From Margaritispora aquatica (taxonomy: Eukaryota > Ascomycota > Leotiomycetes > Helotiales > Discinellaceae): 64,000 nt of DNA. The translations under genes were made by a program, and so were the position numbers. The notes beneath the pieces were generated by a model that had not been told where the DNA came from, ran no database searches, and was given only the letters and a program-made list of their open reading frames with translations. The stretch lies in NCBI GenBank assembly GCA_007644065.1, contig VJWN01000014.1:1116001-1180000 (forward strand), written 5' to 3'. Below, in pieces: positions 13,410 through 25,682 of this stretch (the first letter of the stretch is position 1; each line of letters opens with the position of its first letter).

Positions 13410-15154
13410 GATCGTGCCGTTGCTTTGGCCCACTCCCGTGATACTTTCCAAGGGGTTCTAGAATACAAATAATATAAGATTAAATTGCATGAACCTTTCA
13501 AGTTTTGCTTGATTATTATCAATACGCTAGATAGAACGAGAGCCAAGCCGAAAATACTTAAATTTGAACGAAAACCTTTGTTCTAAAGATACTCGGAATC
13601 CTCGCAATTTTCGAAATGTATCGAAGTGCGTCAATCTTTCAATGCGTACGTGTTTGTTTACTTTTGAATACCTGCAGTAAATAACCTTCAATCCTAAAAA
13701 ATAGACCCGTTAACTGTCAATTTCCATATAAGATCGAGAACGTTCGATGGATGATTAAAAGTCAAGTGGGTCAATGAATCGCCGTCTTTTGTAAAATCTC
13801 GTCCACATCATGCTGCCGACTTTGCCTTCTTGTCCGTCTTTTTATTTAAGCTTGAAGAAAATTAGTATCTGGATTCTCTCGATTGCTGGCGCCAGAAATG
13901 AGTATCTCGTTCCCTGATAGATTCCTGATGGAGATAATTGTTGTACTAGAAACAAATGGTCGATCCTTTCCACAATCCCCTTCTCGAATACTGTCGCTAC
14001 CAATGAATCGCAACATTTGACCTGTTCTTCGCCTAGAGCCTACAGCGTCAGTTTATCTGGCTGTCGCAAATTCTTTATTAATAATTGCAGCTCGTGAGAA
14101 GTCTTTTCAGCTACTAGGTATTGCTAGCGTAGCGCATGATACCGATATTGCTCTTTCCTGATACCGTGCCACTGCACTCGAAATTTTGCCGCAGGAGCGT
14201 GGAGTACGTTTGAGACTTTTAAATCATTGGGGGAGGCTAGTATAGGTTTGAAGAGCTCTAGCGATGATATCTCTTTTGTTGCTATAACGTAAGCATTTTA
14301 TGTTACGAGGTTTATGTTAGAAAATTCTTTATCTATATTTAGTGTCCTGACCTAACCTAATTTAAGGAACTTTCGAACGTTGATATTACATCTCTGGGAC
14401 GAATGTATTATAAGAAACGCTAGGTTGAATACCAAGTAAGTAAAGAGACAAGTCTATAACGAATTAATGGCAGATGGCGGCCGAGTTCGCTCTAGGTTTA
14501 AGAGAGAAATTCGAATTCGAATCCGAATCGGGCTCGGATTGTATTTTAATTGTGAATCGAAAATAGTACCATTTCCTCTTTATTATTAATATCGAAAGTA
14601 CTGTTGTATCCCTCAAGTTTTAGTTGTTTAGGATTAAGCTGGGTTCCTTTATTGCTATATTCTTGTTTCTTAGGTAGATTATCTAAATTCCTTTAAACAT
14701 TTCTTAACCTAACGTTACCGTTGCTTTTATTCTTATATCGTTTTATCTCTACTGTAGAACTTTAATCCCTCGGTTTCAGTGTTTGGTTCTAAAGGCTTTA
14801 AATGGTCGCTAGAATTTAATCGTGGCTTAAATCGATATTCTAAAAACCGAATGGCTAGTTATTTTATATAATAATATTCTTAGTTTGAGTTTTAACAACA
14901 AAACAAAAGAAGACCAATGTATAACGCGTAAGGCTGTTCTGCTTTGCTCACTCCATTTAGTCTTCCTAGAAAGGATAAAAGTACCATTAATTGGCTTAAA
15001 GCTAGACTGTCAATAGGGATTGTACTTTAAGGCCAAGTCAACCCATGCCTGGCGTATCTGACCACCCATTTCGCTTAATATATGCTCCACCCCACTTTTG
15101 AAAGTTTTCTGGAATATAAAGTCAGATAAAATGCTGCGTTTCAACAATCAGCAC
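13410..15154. other. AT-rich gene-poor block
   Basis: About 1.7 kb with many stops in all frames and long A/T-biased stretches, for example 14280-14900. Apart from the decayed frame at 13898-14270 I see no gene. The look is that of an old, mutated repeat, possibly RIP-affected; copy number cannot be judged here. Confidence 0.5.
13898..14270 (+). pseudogene. Decayed reading frame, possibly F-box-like
   Basis: Read from the ATG at 13898, one frame stays open to about 14250 apart from isolated TGA codons near 14018 and 14158 and further stops after about 14240. The start (MSISFPDRFLMEIIVVLET) resembles the LPxxxLxEI opening of fungal F-box proteins. The segments after the stops are still protein-like (LLIIAAREKSFQLL, ALEILPQERGVRL). 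The TGA codons could derive from CGA by C-to-T change. This rests on composition and weak motif likeness only. Confidence 0.3.
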
Positions 15155-15254
15155 AGTTGCGTGGTGTAGTGGTTATCATGCCTCCTTTACAGATCATTCA
15201 ACCCGAGTGATTAAAGATCGGAGTAGGTCCTGGGTTCGACCCCCAGCGCGACTA
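15155..15254 (+). tRNA. tRNA-Val (anticodon UAC) with 27-nt intron
   Basis: Folded by eye. Acceptor stem AGTTGCG pairs with CGCGACT (one G-T pair) with A as discriminator. The D arm reads GTGTAGTGGTTATCAT; the T arm is CTGGG-TTCGACC-CCCAG. The anticodon loop becomes TTTACAC once 15192-15218 is removed, placing the intron one base 3' of the anticodon, the canonical eukaryotic site. Mature length is 73 nt. Within the intron GTGA (about 15207-15210) can pair with the TTAC of the loop, as tRNA splicing endonuclease substrates usually allow. The anticodon stem has four pairs and a C-U opposition at its base (27-43). The B box GGTTCGA is intact, and a short T run about 15 nt downstream can end Pol III transcription. 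Confidence 0.88.
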
Positions 15255-15637
15255 AGCGTTAAATTCTTTCTTTTTCATGGTGAAAATGAATGTTTTTTGT
15301 CTTGTTGGATGGAACATGATAATGCTGTAATTTATATGGCTAAGCTTTTTTAATATCCAAGTGGGAGTACGCTAGGGGTTTTTTTCTGTTCTTTGTTTGG
15401 CACCTCTTTGGGCGAGTTCGCCGGGCCGAGGCTCGCTTGCCCCGCATCTAAGAAGCGAGTGAGGGATGCCGAGTATTATCCTCCCCGCATTCTGATATAG
15501 CTATACTATACATACATATCGAGATGAACTGATTGAAAAATCGTATTAAAGTTGTAATTTAAAAAGAAATCAAGAAATCATATTACACAGTATCAAATTC
15601 CAAATAAAGCTGCTAAGGTCTATCTCAACATCTCAAA
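15255..15637. other. Intergenic between tRNA and acyl-CoA dehydrogenase gene
   Basis: No gene is seen. It includes TATA-like sequence at about 15497-15512 (tatagctatactatacatac) about 130 bases before the next ATG, a reasonable core promoter position. Confidence 0.35.
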
Positions 15638-17336
15638 ATGGCACCCAACCCCTCCCACAGCCGAATGTCCTTCACCCTCCCGCCAGATCTCACCACCTAC
15701 CTCACCGCCCTCGACTCCTTCATCGCGACCAAAATCACGCCTCTTCAAGCGTCATCCGACAATCAGCGGTTCTTCGATCACCGGCGCGAGCACGCCCGCA
15801 CAGATTGGGAGAATGGCGGTCTCCCGCGGGATGACTGGGAGGATTTGCTTGCGGAAGCGAGGAAGTTGGCTGACGAGGCGGGGTTTTATCGCTTTTGCTT
15901 GCCGGAGGAGTTTGGTGGGCAGAATGGGGGGAATCTGTGGATGGCGGTCATTAGGATGCATTTGGCGAGAAAGGGACTGGGATTGGCGAATGATTTGCAG
16001 AATGAACATTCGGTCGTGGGGAATTTTCCGGATGTGCTTATGGTTAGGGAGTTTGGGACTGAGGGTGAGTGTTTCTGTTTTTCCATGTTGTTGGGTTTGA
16101 GAGCGAAGAGAAGGATGCGGGTGAGAGATCAGGCTAATGAGTATTGTAGAACAGAAACAGATTTTCATTAAAGGTAGGTTGGAAGGAAAGGTAGGTTTTG
16201 CGTTTGGGTTGACGGAGCCTGGTCATGGCAGTGATGCGACGCATATGTCTACTCATGCTGTGAAGAAGGCGAAACATGGAGTTGAGGGTTGGGAGATCAA
16301 CGGCGCGAAAATGTGGATTAGCGGTATGCATAAAGCGACTCATTGCTTGGTGTTTGCGAGGACGCATGGGAAGCCTGGGGATGCCCTTGGGATTACGGCC
16401 TTCTTTGTTGCGAAAGATACGCCCGGGTTTGAAATCGAGTCGTATGAGTGGACTTTTAACATGCCTACCGACCATGCTAGTAAGTGCCCGCAACCCCCTT
16501 TTCTCACTCGTAGTGGAAATTTCCACTTACCGAACATCGATAGCTCTTTCATTTACCAATGCTTGGGTTCCCCCCTCCGCCATTCTCGGCTCAGAAGGTC
16601 GCGGTCTAGCGATTGCGCAAACATTTGTGCATGAGAATCGTCTCAGACAAGCTGCGAGTTCGCTGGGCGCAGCCGAGTTCTGCATCGAGGAGAGTGTCAA
16701 GTATGCAAGACAAAGGAAGCCCTTTGGGAAAGAACTGTCGACGAATCAGGCGATTCAGTTTCCGCTCGTGGAGCTGGCAACGCAAGCAGAGATGTTGAGG
16801 CTGCTGATCTTGAAGACGGCGTCGGAGATGGATTGCATGACACAGAAGGAGATCGAGAGAGATTTAGGCGACAAGGTATCGATGTGTAATGTAAGTGTGT
16901 TTGATAATAAGTCTTGAGATTGAATGGTGAAAACAAAGGAAAATACTAATATTGGATAGTATTGGGGAAATAGACTTTGTACCCAAGCTGCTGATAGGGC
17001 GATCCAAGTCCATGGTGAGTTTCCCCGAACGATGAGTGTGTAACACTGATTCATTGTCATAGGTGGCATTGGGTATTCGAGACATAAGCCGTAAGCTATG
17101 CATCTATCCTCCTGGACTAATGACAAGCTGACATAACAGATTTGAGCACATCTATCGCCATCATCGTGAGTGACATTCCTTCTTCATCATCTCTATGCCC
17201 TTTGTTGTGCTGATTTTGCATTCCTGCAGGTCGATATAGGATTACGGAAGGGAGTGAGGAGATCCAAATGAGAAAAATTGCTGCGTACTTGTTTGGGTAT
17301 GTTGGACCGAGGAAAGCGGAGCTTTCGAAGTTGTAA
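15638..17336 (+). CDS. Acyl-CoA dehydrogenase family protein
   Basis: FAD enzyme of the acyl-CoA dehydrogenase superfamily, oxidising an acyl-CoA at the alpha-beta bond (family knowledge). Seven exons: 15638-16064, 16150-16479, 16544-16890, 16960-17014, 17063-17090, 17140-17165, 17230-17336, giving 439 residues, the usual size. Seen: FCLPEEFGG in the N-terminal helical part; FGLTEPGHGSDATHM, the FAD/substrate loop; INGAKMWISGM; FVHENRLRQAASSLG with the helical C-terminal domain; YARQRKPFGK; VHGGIGYSRHKPFEHIYR; and TEGSEEIQMRKIA. Three very small exons (55, 28 and 26 nt) were placed because they restore the GGIGYS...YRHHRRYRIT segment exactly. The overall pattern is nearest to the ACAD10/11-like subfamily of fungi. 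No peroxisomal SKL-type end (it ends SKL before the stop: Glu-Leu-Ser-Lys-Leu, which does match a PTS1 tripeptide), so a peroxisomal location is likely. Confidence 0.93.
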
Positions 17337-18988
17337 GATAAGATTGTGGCATCTGATGCTCAGCGCGTGTACAAAATCGAATGTATAAGCATAACACGAC
17401 TCCTCTCTGATGGCGATGGACTGGTCCTTTGATCTTTTGGGGCTGTGACCATGCTCGTGGAATAAAAATTGGACACTTGTTCGAGCCCCGATCTCACTTG
17501 AAAAGGTCCCACCCATAGTTTGAGCTAGAGAGAATGGGAGAACCAAAGACTAGGAGAGCGAAGCGCAGGAAAAGAGACTAGTATACTCATACACTGATAT
17601 ATATGAGGAGGCGTTGAGCTAGAGTGTGGCTAATGTACAAATTAAAAATTGAAAATAACATGGAAGAGGAGGAGGGCGAGGCAACCCTGGCGAAACTAGA
17701 ACTTCGGGCTCATCTAGAGAAGCCATTGTAAGCGTATCACTAAGGCTTCGTTCATAACTCTGCCCTGAGTCGAAGAAGATGTTAGTTTTGTGAGTACATC
17801 CAGGTTACCTTACCTTACCTTACCTAAGGTAGTTTGCACTCAAAGCTCGTTCCACCTCGCTAGTCTGCAAAGAGACTAGTGGGCATTTGCGACCTCATTC
17901 TCATTGTATCAGCAAGTAAGGTACAGAAATATGTCCGTAGTATGTACTCCAGAGACCTCACTTCCGTCCTCCCTTTCAATGTCTTTCACCAATATCCACA
18001 GTCGTGTTGTAAGATTACCCTCGCACGACGAATCTCCCCATTGAATACATGAAACAGCCACAGTCTTGAACTCAAGCCATGATGAAGATCTCCATGCCGA
18101 TCTTCGAACCACGATGTCGGATTTTTTGACGTGTCAGGCACAAAAGAAAACCTCAAGACAGCGGCTGAAACAAAATTATGGGATGGCAGATCGCGACAAT
18201 GGATTACTTGATGTACCCGTTCAAAAGACGTGGGATTGGTAAATCCGAAACAATGTTGGCGCAGCAAGGAGTGCGGGGAGGCTGTTTGTTTGACAAGGCT
18301 TTTTGCATAAGGCATCAGGCGCAACCATTGGACGTCCAGACACAACAACGGCTGTTTCTCACACCCTAAAAAGTGCTCCATCCTGAGAGTTCTTGTGGTT
18401 GACGAGGGCATGTTGCTAGGCTGAGTATATGTTGTACAACTTTACGAGGCTCTGTTTCCATTCCAAAACACTTGCTCGATATAGGAGATGGAGGCCACTC
18501 CTCTGTTGTATCCGGTTCTCTTCCAGGCTTTGCAAGGCGCATTACTGTCTGGGGCTGTCGGCGTTTTCAATGATATTATCAAGTGGCAATTCATTCAAGC
18601 ACACTAGACTTCATGCCTACATATTTGTAAAATATGTTTCGAAAGGGAAAGTAAGTCAGCTCCTTAGATCTTCAGTTTGAAGCTATTTTTACCATAAATG
18701 GTAGCCTTCCAACTTTTTTTTCTGGTTTCATTTGGAATTGCGCGAAGGCTGGCTGCATGGTCACCGAAAATGCAGACCTCGAGTGAGTCTGCCGAAGGCA
18801 TATGGCAAGCGCCACTGTATCAAGCAGTCTAGCAAACAAGGCTACGGTCAATGGAGACTTTGAGACATTACTAGCGCAGGCATATCCTAGGCCCATGTAT
18901 ATTCCTGTGATATTCCACATCTAACAATGATGTATTCGACAACGCTGTCATCTGAACTCATAGTGTGCATACTATCCACTGAACCGAT
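17337..18988. other. Intergenic, no supported gene
   Basis: About 1.65 kb. A minus-strand frame with an ATG at 18411 (141 codons, to 17986) has no recognisable motif and atypical composition, so it is not called. Four tandem TTACC units lie at 17805-17824. The rest looks like spacer and promoter sequence for the RING protein gene. Confidence 0.4.
17805..17824. repeat. TTACC tandem repeat, four units
   Basis: Four perfect copies of a 5-bp unit, followed by TAAGGTA, which is partly complementary. A short microsatellite in intergenic DNA with no visible function. Confidence 0.8.
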
Positions 18989-21099
18989 ATGGATGATGAG
19001 ATCATCTCTGTCTTAACAGAAGCTTTGAATGGCTATCTGAAAATTCTTAACTTGGAGCATCACCTTTCAGAATTGTCCCAACCACGCCAAGGTAAAAGTG
19101 CTGAGAGCAATATCGATATCCTACGAAGAGAGTATTACCAATCTCGAACTTCCACAACACAGGCTTGCCTGCGTTTCGCTCCGTGGATTGCGTACAATGT
19201 GCGAAAATGGAGGGATAGTATTGACGATACCAAAGGGGAGTCTGAACCTTTCGAGATTAGATACCCAGCATCGATAAATGATGTTACTACCTGGGAACAG
19301 GACAAGAAGCCATATCTCAATCCGTTTACGGGGAAGTTAGTTGAGCCCGAGGGGTCACAATTCGCAGGGTCATCAAACACAAAGTATTCGTCTTCCAGAG
19401 ACGAGAGAGTTGGGAACAAAGAATCGCCTGCAGAAAACGCCTTTCCGGCTCAGACCAAAGTGCCGCTTCCCAAATCCCCGAGTAGTTCTTCAGCTGCCAA
19501 TCCCAGGCGAGAAACGGATAATCTAGACAAGAAATCAACCCAAAATGGTTCAGGAAAGCAGCCCACTCATAGCCAAGATGGGAAAAGCGAACCTGGCCAA
19601 GCCGTGAGTAGATTCTCGCGAAATGATCAGGCCCTGTCTTTACTAACACTTCTCTAGTTGGAGTCGTCGATTGCAAATACACCAAGCAAGACCCGAAGAC
19701 GTCCTAAATGGCTCTCACCAGATGAAATACAAGAATTCGTCAAGCTCTCCGAGAAGAATCACAATACACCGAAATCGACTGACATTGGCATTGCTATCAC
19801 AACATCAGACATTCATGCACGTAGTAAAGCTGCTACTAAAGAGGCTCGGAGTGCAACATCGTTAGAACATTCGCCACACTTTGATAGCCTCAGTCACCCA
19901 TTTAGAGCGCTAGATTTTGATGTTGAGAAAGATAGGCAAACAGCTTTGGATTTACAAGCTAAATGGGCAGTCGAGAATGATGTTTTCACTGAGGTCAAAC
20001 CTCCACTCAACTCGAGTCCTCTACTCAACTCAGGCGAACTCGCTACTAAGACCTCAATTCAGAAGACAAACATACCTCGGCGTCAACCAGTCCTAGTCAT
20101 CCAGACCGACGGACTTTCTCAACAACAGACGCCATTTAGCACATCGAATGGCAGAAAAATGGTTGCTGAAGGACATATAACTACGAACAAGGTTGGCCCT
20201 TCACCATTGGATGGAGAAAGGACTGCTCGCATCAAACGCAATATAGCCGACTCGCAGGCAATATATCGTCGATGGGAGCAAGAAGCAAACGAACTTCGAG
20301 ATCAAAATGAAAGACTGGCGAACGAGATTAAATTGGCAGAAGAATTCGAGAGAAAACGACTCGACCGTGTGAAAGCCGAAGCAGAGAATCGAGCAAAGCG
20401 CATCGCAAAAGCTAAACTTGATTTTCAAAAGAAAACGGCACTCATAAAACAAAGGAAAGAAGAGTCTGAAAGACGTGCCCGCCAATCAGACTGTGCGTCC
20501 TGTCTGGAAACAGGCGACAAGGTCGACATGTGTGTATTGACTTGTGACCACGCATACTGTCAAAGGTGTATCAGAAGTGAGTGGTGCTGCTGCTAACTAC
20601 AATTGCTGGCAGAATCTGACATCCACTAGGAGCATTCATGATAGCAAGCAAATCTCGCAAACCATTCAATTGCTGCCAAGCTACACCTGCAGCATCTCTC
20701 GCCGACAGATGGCTGTCCACATCTTTCGTCGAAAACTACGATGCAATGCTCCATGAATTATCGACGCCAAACCCTCGATATTGCTCCAGCACACCATGCC
20801 ATCGATTCATCCCACCCCAAGAAATTCATGGACCTATCGCCTGGTGCAAGTTCTGCTCAACACGCACATGTGTCGCATGTGGTTCCGCCGAGCATGCTGG
20901 GATTTGCGAGGAGGACACAGAAGGCCTGGTTGTGAGGGCTCTTGCGACAAGTGAAGGTTGGAAATCATGTCCACAATGCAGCGCGATTGTTCAAAAAAAT
21001 GAGGGCTGTCTGCATATGACATGTCGATGTACTAGCCAATGGTGCTGGAATTGTCTTCGTGATTGGGAGACTTGCAAAAGCACCTGTCCTAGGGTGTGA
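18989..21099 (+). CDS. RBR-type (RING-IBR-RING) E3 ubiquitin ligase-like protein
   Basis: Three exons: 18989-19603, 19658-20576, 20630-21099, giving 667 residues. RBR ligases take ubiquitin from an E2 onto a Cys in RING2 and then pass it to substrate (family knowledge). The N-terminal two thirds are low in motifs, with a Ser-rich part, then a strongly charged coiled coil (about residues 400-485: RWEQEANELRDQNERLANEI and onward). RING1 starts CASCLETGDKVDM and runs to CDHAYCQRCIR, split by the second intron. IBR cysteines follow (CSSTPCHRF, CKFCSTRTCVACG, HAGIC). RING2 is CPQCSAIVQKNEGCLHMTC with the catalytic-type Cys in GCLHM, then CRCTSQWCWNCL. All three zinc modules seem complete. The protein stops shortly after RING2. 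Confidence 0.92.
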
Positions 21100-21682
21100 G
21101 AGTCCAAAACTCCATGCCAATATCTTGCTTGGACCAAAGTATGTTTGAGTTATGTCCTTCATTATTGTCACATGATCTGATACCTGATAGGTCTTTCTCA
21201 TCAATATGCCCCCATATGGTTGGCTAATAATCTATAATATAATAGTTTTGGATAGAACATAATGTAATTTACAGGGGCAACTAAGTTGCTATGAAAGAAG
21301 TTGTTCCCCGACTTCCCCATATCTGTGACATTGTGCTGCAGTATTATTAGCTCGGCTAACAGTGGGGTCAACAAACCTTACAACGTTGTAAGGTAGCATC
21401 CGAGGACGTATGTTGAGTCTCATTGGCAAGTTGAAAACGACTATATGTATATGAGAGGCGGGAGGAAAGAAGTCTTTCCATGGTTGACATTCAATTTTTT
21501 GAAAGTTAGACACTTCGTCCCGATCAAGTGAATCCCCTCATCCCACTTTTGTGTCTTCGGTTTTGCGTACTTTCAGATACGACTCCTCCGATTCTTGCAA
21601 ACACTAGGACGGGATTGATAAGACCTAGCGTACTATAGCACTCAAACCATCTTCTACCTCCTATCCATATTCTCATCCCAAC
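21100..21682. other. Intergenic, promoter side of DUF1479 gene
   Basis: Spacer between two plus-strand genes. No coding signal on either strand. Pyrimidine-rich CATCTTCTACCTCC sequence lies just before the ATG at 21683. Confidence 0.4.
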
Positions 21683-23138
21683 ATGCCTTCACGAACATGG
21701 CCAGAAGGTTGGCCTTCATTCACACCAAAGGACAACGATCCGAAAGATACTTTCCAGTTGGATCTGAAGAAGAAAATCATCAAGCACTACGGCTTCGAGA
21801 ATCTCAAGGCTGCATGGATCGATACGTGCAACCGTCTCAAAACAGTCACGGCTCGCTTGGAGTCGGAAGGAGAAAGTTCAGTTCCAATCTTCAACTATGA
21901 CGATCTGAGAGATGTCACCTCCCTAGAAAAAATGAAGAGTGCCGGCTGCTGCATCATTCGAGGCGTCATCCCAAAAGCAGAGACAACACGGCACTACGAA
22001 GACCTCCTCGCATTCGTTGAAGACAACAAGGACATCGTCACTGGTTGGCCAGCAGAGAGCGTAGCCATCTACCACCTCTACTCGACCCCCACACAACTGA
22101 AGCTCAAAACCAATCCCCGCCACCTCCAAGTCCACCACCTGCTTAACAGCCTATGGAGCGACGCCTCGCTGTCCGAAGAGGAACTCAAAGCCCAACATGA
22201 GCCAATCCTCTATCCAGACGGTTTCCGCAACCGACAGCCTGGCCAAGTCTTCCTCGGCTTGGGTGCCCATATTGACAGCGGCTCGCTATGTCGCTGGGCC
22301 GACGACGAGTACCTCAAGACCTATGACGCCATATTCTCCGGCAATCCAGACGCCTACGACCCTTATGAAACCGAGCACCGCAAGAACGCAGACACAGCCA
22401 TGTTCCCCGGCGGGGCGCAGTGCAGCGTCTTCCGCGCCTTTCAGGGCTGGACGGCCCTCACGGCGTGTCGGGCAGGTGAGGGCGGCCTCATGCTCGTTCC
22501 TGAGATTAAGACCGTTACGGCGTACATGATGCTGAGACCGTTCTTCAAAGAGCCTGAAGATGGTAACTGGGAGGACCCTGAGAGGTGGGAGATGGATGAG
22601 AGTGCCTGGTTTCCGGGCACGTTTAGATGGGACTCGCAATTGTTGAGTCGTGAAAGTCATCCGCATTTAAGGCTCGAGACGTCGTTGATGGGTGTCCCGC
22701 CCATGCAGCCTGGTGATACGATTTGGTGGCATGCTGATGTATGTGATTTATCTACCCACCCAGATCAGATTCTGGGATATGGATCGTGTGCTGATAGAGG
22801 ATAGATGTGTCATGCAGTCGAGACAACACACAATGGAGATCACCCAGCGAGCGTAGCGTACTTCGCTGCTTCGCCGAGCACGCCTGCTAATGTCAAGTAT
22901 ATCCAGCAGCATTGGAAGGACTTGGTTGCGGGTGTGCCGCCAGCAGATTATAAGTATCTTGATGGTGCGGGGAGTGATTTGATCTGTGAGTTCTCTTTTC
23001 TTGGTTCTATGGTAATGTTTGAGTGTGTACTAATGGGAGATTACAGTAAGTAAGCAGAATGAGAGGAAGATGAAGGGCGCGTTGTCGCTTGACAGTATCA
23101 GTGCCGAGGGGAGGAGAGGCTTAGGCGAGGGAAGGTAG
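21683..23138 (+). CDS. DUF1479 protein (cupin / 2-oxoglutarate oxygenase-like)
   Basis: Three exons: 21683-22738, 22805-22985, 23047-23138, giving 442 residues. Recognised as a DUF1479 (YbiU-like) protein by GAHIDSGSLCRWADDEY, TAMFPGGAQCSVFRAFQGW, LMGVPPMQPGDTIWWHADVC and HAVETTHNG. The family has a double-stranded beta-helix fold resembling Fe(II)/2-oxoglutarate oxygenases. Candidate metal ligands are the H and D of HID and the later His in WWHAD or HAV, but no substrate is established. The first two junctions rejoin HAD|MCHAVE and the last gives LI|LSKQNERK. The C-terminus after the last intron is short and polar. Confidence 0.9.
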
Positions 23139-23831
23139 GATAAGGTAGACGGTGCTGCTTTGGATAGGCTCGATGCTACGATCTATGAGTTTTGTGTAAG
23201 TATTCATGAGAATGGAAAGATATTGCAAATATTTGTATCTTCGGTTGACTTCAATGCTGGATATATTACCTCACGAAACACTTTCAAGTGCTCGATCCGG
23301 GTTTATGTTTCCACTTAGGTATTTGTGACAAGCTTCTAGGAGTAACACAACTGTTTCTGAGAATTAAAGCTGGAGTAGTACTACTTTTAGTCTGACATTG
23401 GTTCTATTCTCGCTCTTAGAGCTACCTTGCTTAGCTAATAAACCAGCTTCGCTGTCAAGACCTGTCTCGTATAATGTCACCGCCTTTGTGGATGTGTGGT
23501 ATTCATGGCTCACGCACATAATGAGAACGAAATTTACTCCAAACAAGCGCTGCAGTTTGCTTAGGCTCTCGTAGGATAGAGTTTGAGTCGATTTGAGAAG
23601 GTTGTTCTCGAGAAGAAGAAAACCGACCTTGCCTTAAAGAATATTTTATCACGTAAAGCTAGGAATAGAAAGATATTAATATGGTAAGTAATTTACAACA
23701 GAATCAGACAGGGTATACAGCTAAGGTAAAAAAATCATTCGAACTTCTTGTGTCCTCCGCTTCTTTGGACCCTCATTTGAAATATAGCACTCCATACCTA
23801 CAACACGTAACGTAGCTCATTTAGAGGCAGC
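23139..23831. other. Intergenic between convergent genes
   Basis: About 690 bases holding the 3' ends of the DUF1479 gene (+) and the secreted protein gene (-). No supported gene. Confidence 0.4.
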
Positions 23832-24748
23832 TCATGATGGACAAGTACAAACCAGCATAAAGGCTAGCTGGTACTTGATATCAAAGCACTCTGGTGATGC
23901 TGGCAATACAGGGAATACGCCCCGCATAAGAGGAGGAGCACAATCCAGTGAGTCATAAGCAACAATGTTGCAACGGCTTGCGGTATCACGGCAATTTTGT
24001 CCCCCAACGCCAGGATAGAAAACATCCATAACGGCACTGTTTATTTGTGGCGACTTGGTGTAACACACTCCCTCCGTGATTGTGAAAATGTATTTGGTAC
24101 CACTACACTCATCGCTTCCGTCGTAAAAGGATATTTGTTGGGTGGCCTGCCTCGGTGCGGGTGCCAATGATGAGGACGCTGGTGCTGAGGATGTGCTAGT
24201 GGGTGGTACAGAGACCGTAGACGAGGTAGACATTTGCGCTGAAGAGGCTGGTACATATATTGCAGCTGGGCAGGACGCGGTGACAGTGACTCTGCATCTC
24301 ATTAATATATGAGGCTTGTCAACATTAGGGGAATGGAATGTTGTACTTACACTGCAGCCGAGGCACTAATTGTAACATAAGATAATGAAACCTGGTTGGA
24401 AGCACTCATGGTGATGTAGGAAGTCGCCGTAACCACCGAAACCGACTGCTGCGGACAAGTAGATGTACTCGCTGGGTCCGTTGATGCTGCTGCTGTTGCA
24501 GTAAGTAAGCAGCTACATACCGATGCTACACTTGTCGACGCATAGAATTCACGGTTTTTCGCAACACAATCAAAGCCTGGGCCGACAACTGGCGTTGGAG
24601 CTGCGAGGAACGATGAACAGTATGAGCTAGCTTGAACTTCCGAGTTATAAATACATCTTTCGAGGTTGTTGCCATTTTTCTTACACATTGCTAGCACTGG
24701 GCTAACAAACGCGGCCACCGCAACCACGACGGTGAATGATAGTTGCAT
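23832..24748 (-). CDS. Secreted Cys- and Ser/Thr-rich protein
   Basis: Two exons on the minus strand, 24351-24748 and 23832-24291 (59-nt intron), giving 285 residues. The ATG at 24748 starts a clear signal peptide of about 20 residues ending SPVLA|MCK. The mature part has Cys-containing blocks at both ends (about residues 21-90 and 210-285) around a Ser/Thr/Ala/Pro-rich linker likely to be O-glycosylated. No GPI-type hydrophobic tail is present, so it is probably released or wall-bound. I do not recognise the family. An in-frame upstream ATG-like extension to 24844 would bury the signal peptide and was rejected. Confidence 0.75.
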
Positions 24749-25682
24749 GCTGAACAGATATGATGGATCCAAAATAAATGAGGTAGTAAATGATAAGAAC
24801 GAGGATTGAAGCAACAGAAAGGAAGAAATACTTTTCAAATACAAAGGAATGCTTACAATTTTGAGATTTCATTTTCATGATGTTACACGGGAGATTTAAG
24901 TCACTATGACGATACCATGCTATAACCGAACCACCAATCAAGTATACTGAGGCTCGATTAGGGATCCAAATATGTTGTTCATTCTTTCTTGTGGGGAAAA
25001 CTGATTTCAAACCGGGGTGATTTGCAGAAAATGTCCCGTCATGTCTTTTGGAGCTTGTACCGTCTACCCGTGTTTTTCAATAGTCTGAAAATATGTAATG
25101 ATTGGCGGAAGAAGACTTCAAAAAGCCTTTTCTACTGGCCAGTTCGACGGATTCTAATTACGGAGGTAAGTCCGAACTAGGACACCATTTTGCTTTTCCG
25201 AAGCTCATTCCTCGGATTTTTCGAAAGTCTCGCTCGCCCGTGCACGCGTTTTGCTCGATACGGCGACCGCTAAACCTGGGAGGGCTAATAAATACCACGC
25301 TTACGATTATATTTTAAGCTTAAAGTTAATTCTATTATAGATATCTATATACTAACAGCTGGATCTGGATAACATAGTCTAAAGGTATTATGCGAGTGTT
25401 TATTACTATTGTTTACATCTTTATTTACTTTTTGGTTGTGATTAGTTAAGGTGGGGTTTAGTGTTCTGAATTTTTGGTTTGAGTTATAGGACATTCGCGC
25501 TTATCTAAGATAGCCACTATAAGTAGAGTATAGTTTAGTTTCAGTGGGTCAATAGCCTTTTCTCGTCTTTTCCCCTCATAATACATCTCGTACCATCTCG
25601 TTATTTAAGTTTCTAGGCTATACGTAACAATCTACCCGAAAGGATACATCGTATCTAGATCTTTTCTTTTTGTTCCATCGTG
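24749..25682. other. Intergenic, partly AT-rich relic sequence
   Basis: From about 25290 to 25670 the sequence is AT-rich with dense stops and resembles decayed repeat DNA. The upstream part (24749-25290) is the promoter side of the secreted protein gene. No gene supported. Confidence 0.4.

Noticed and set aside
17986..18411. 141-codon ATG-started frame on the minus strand
   Set aside because: No motif, odd composition, no splice partners, and it is broken by overlapping frames of equal quality.
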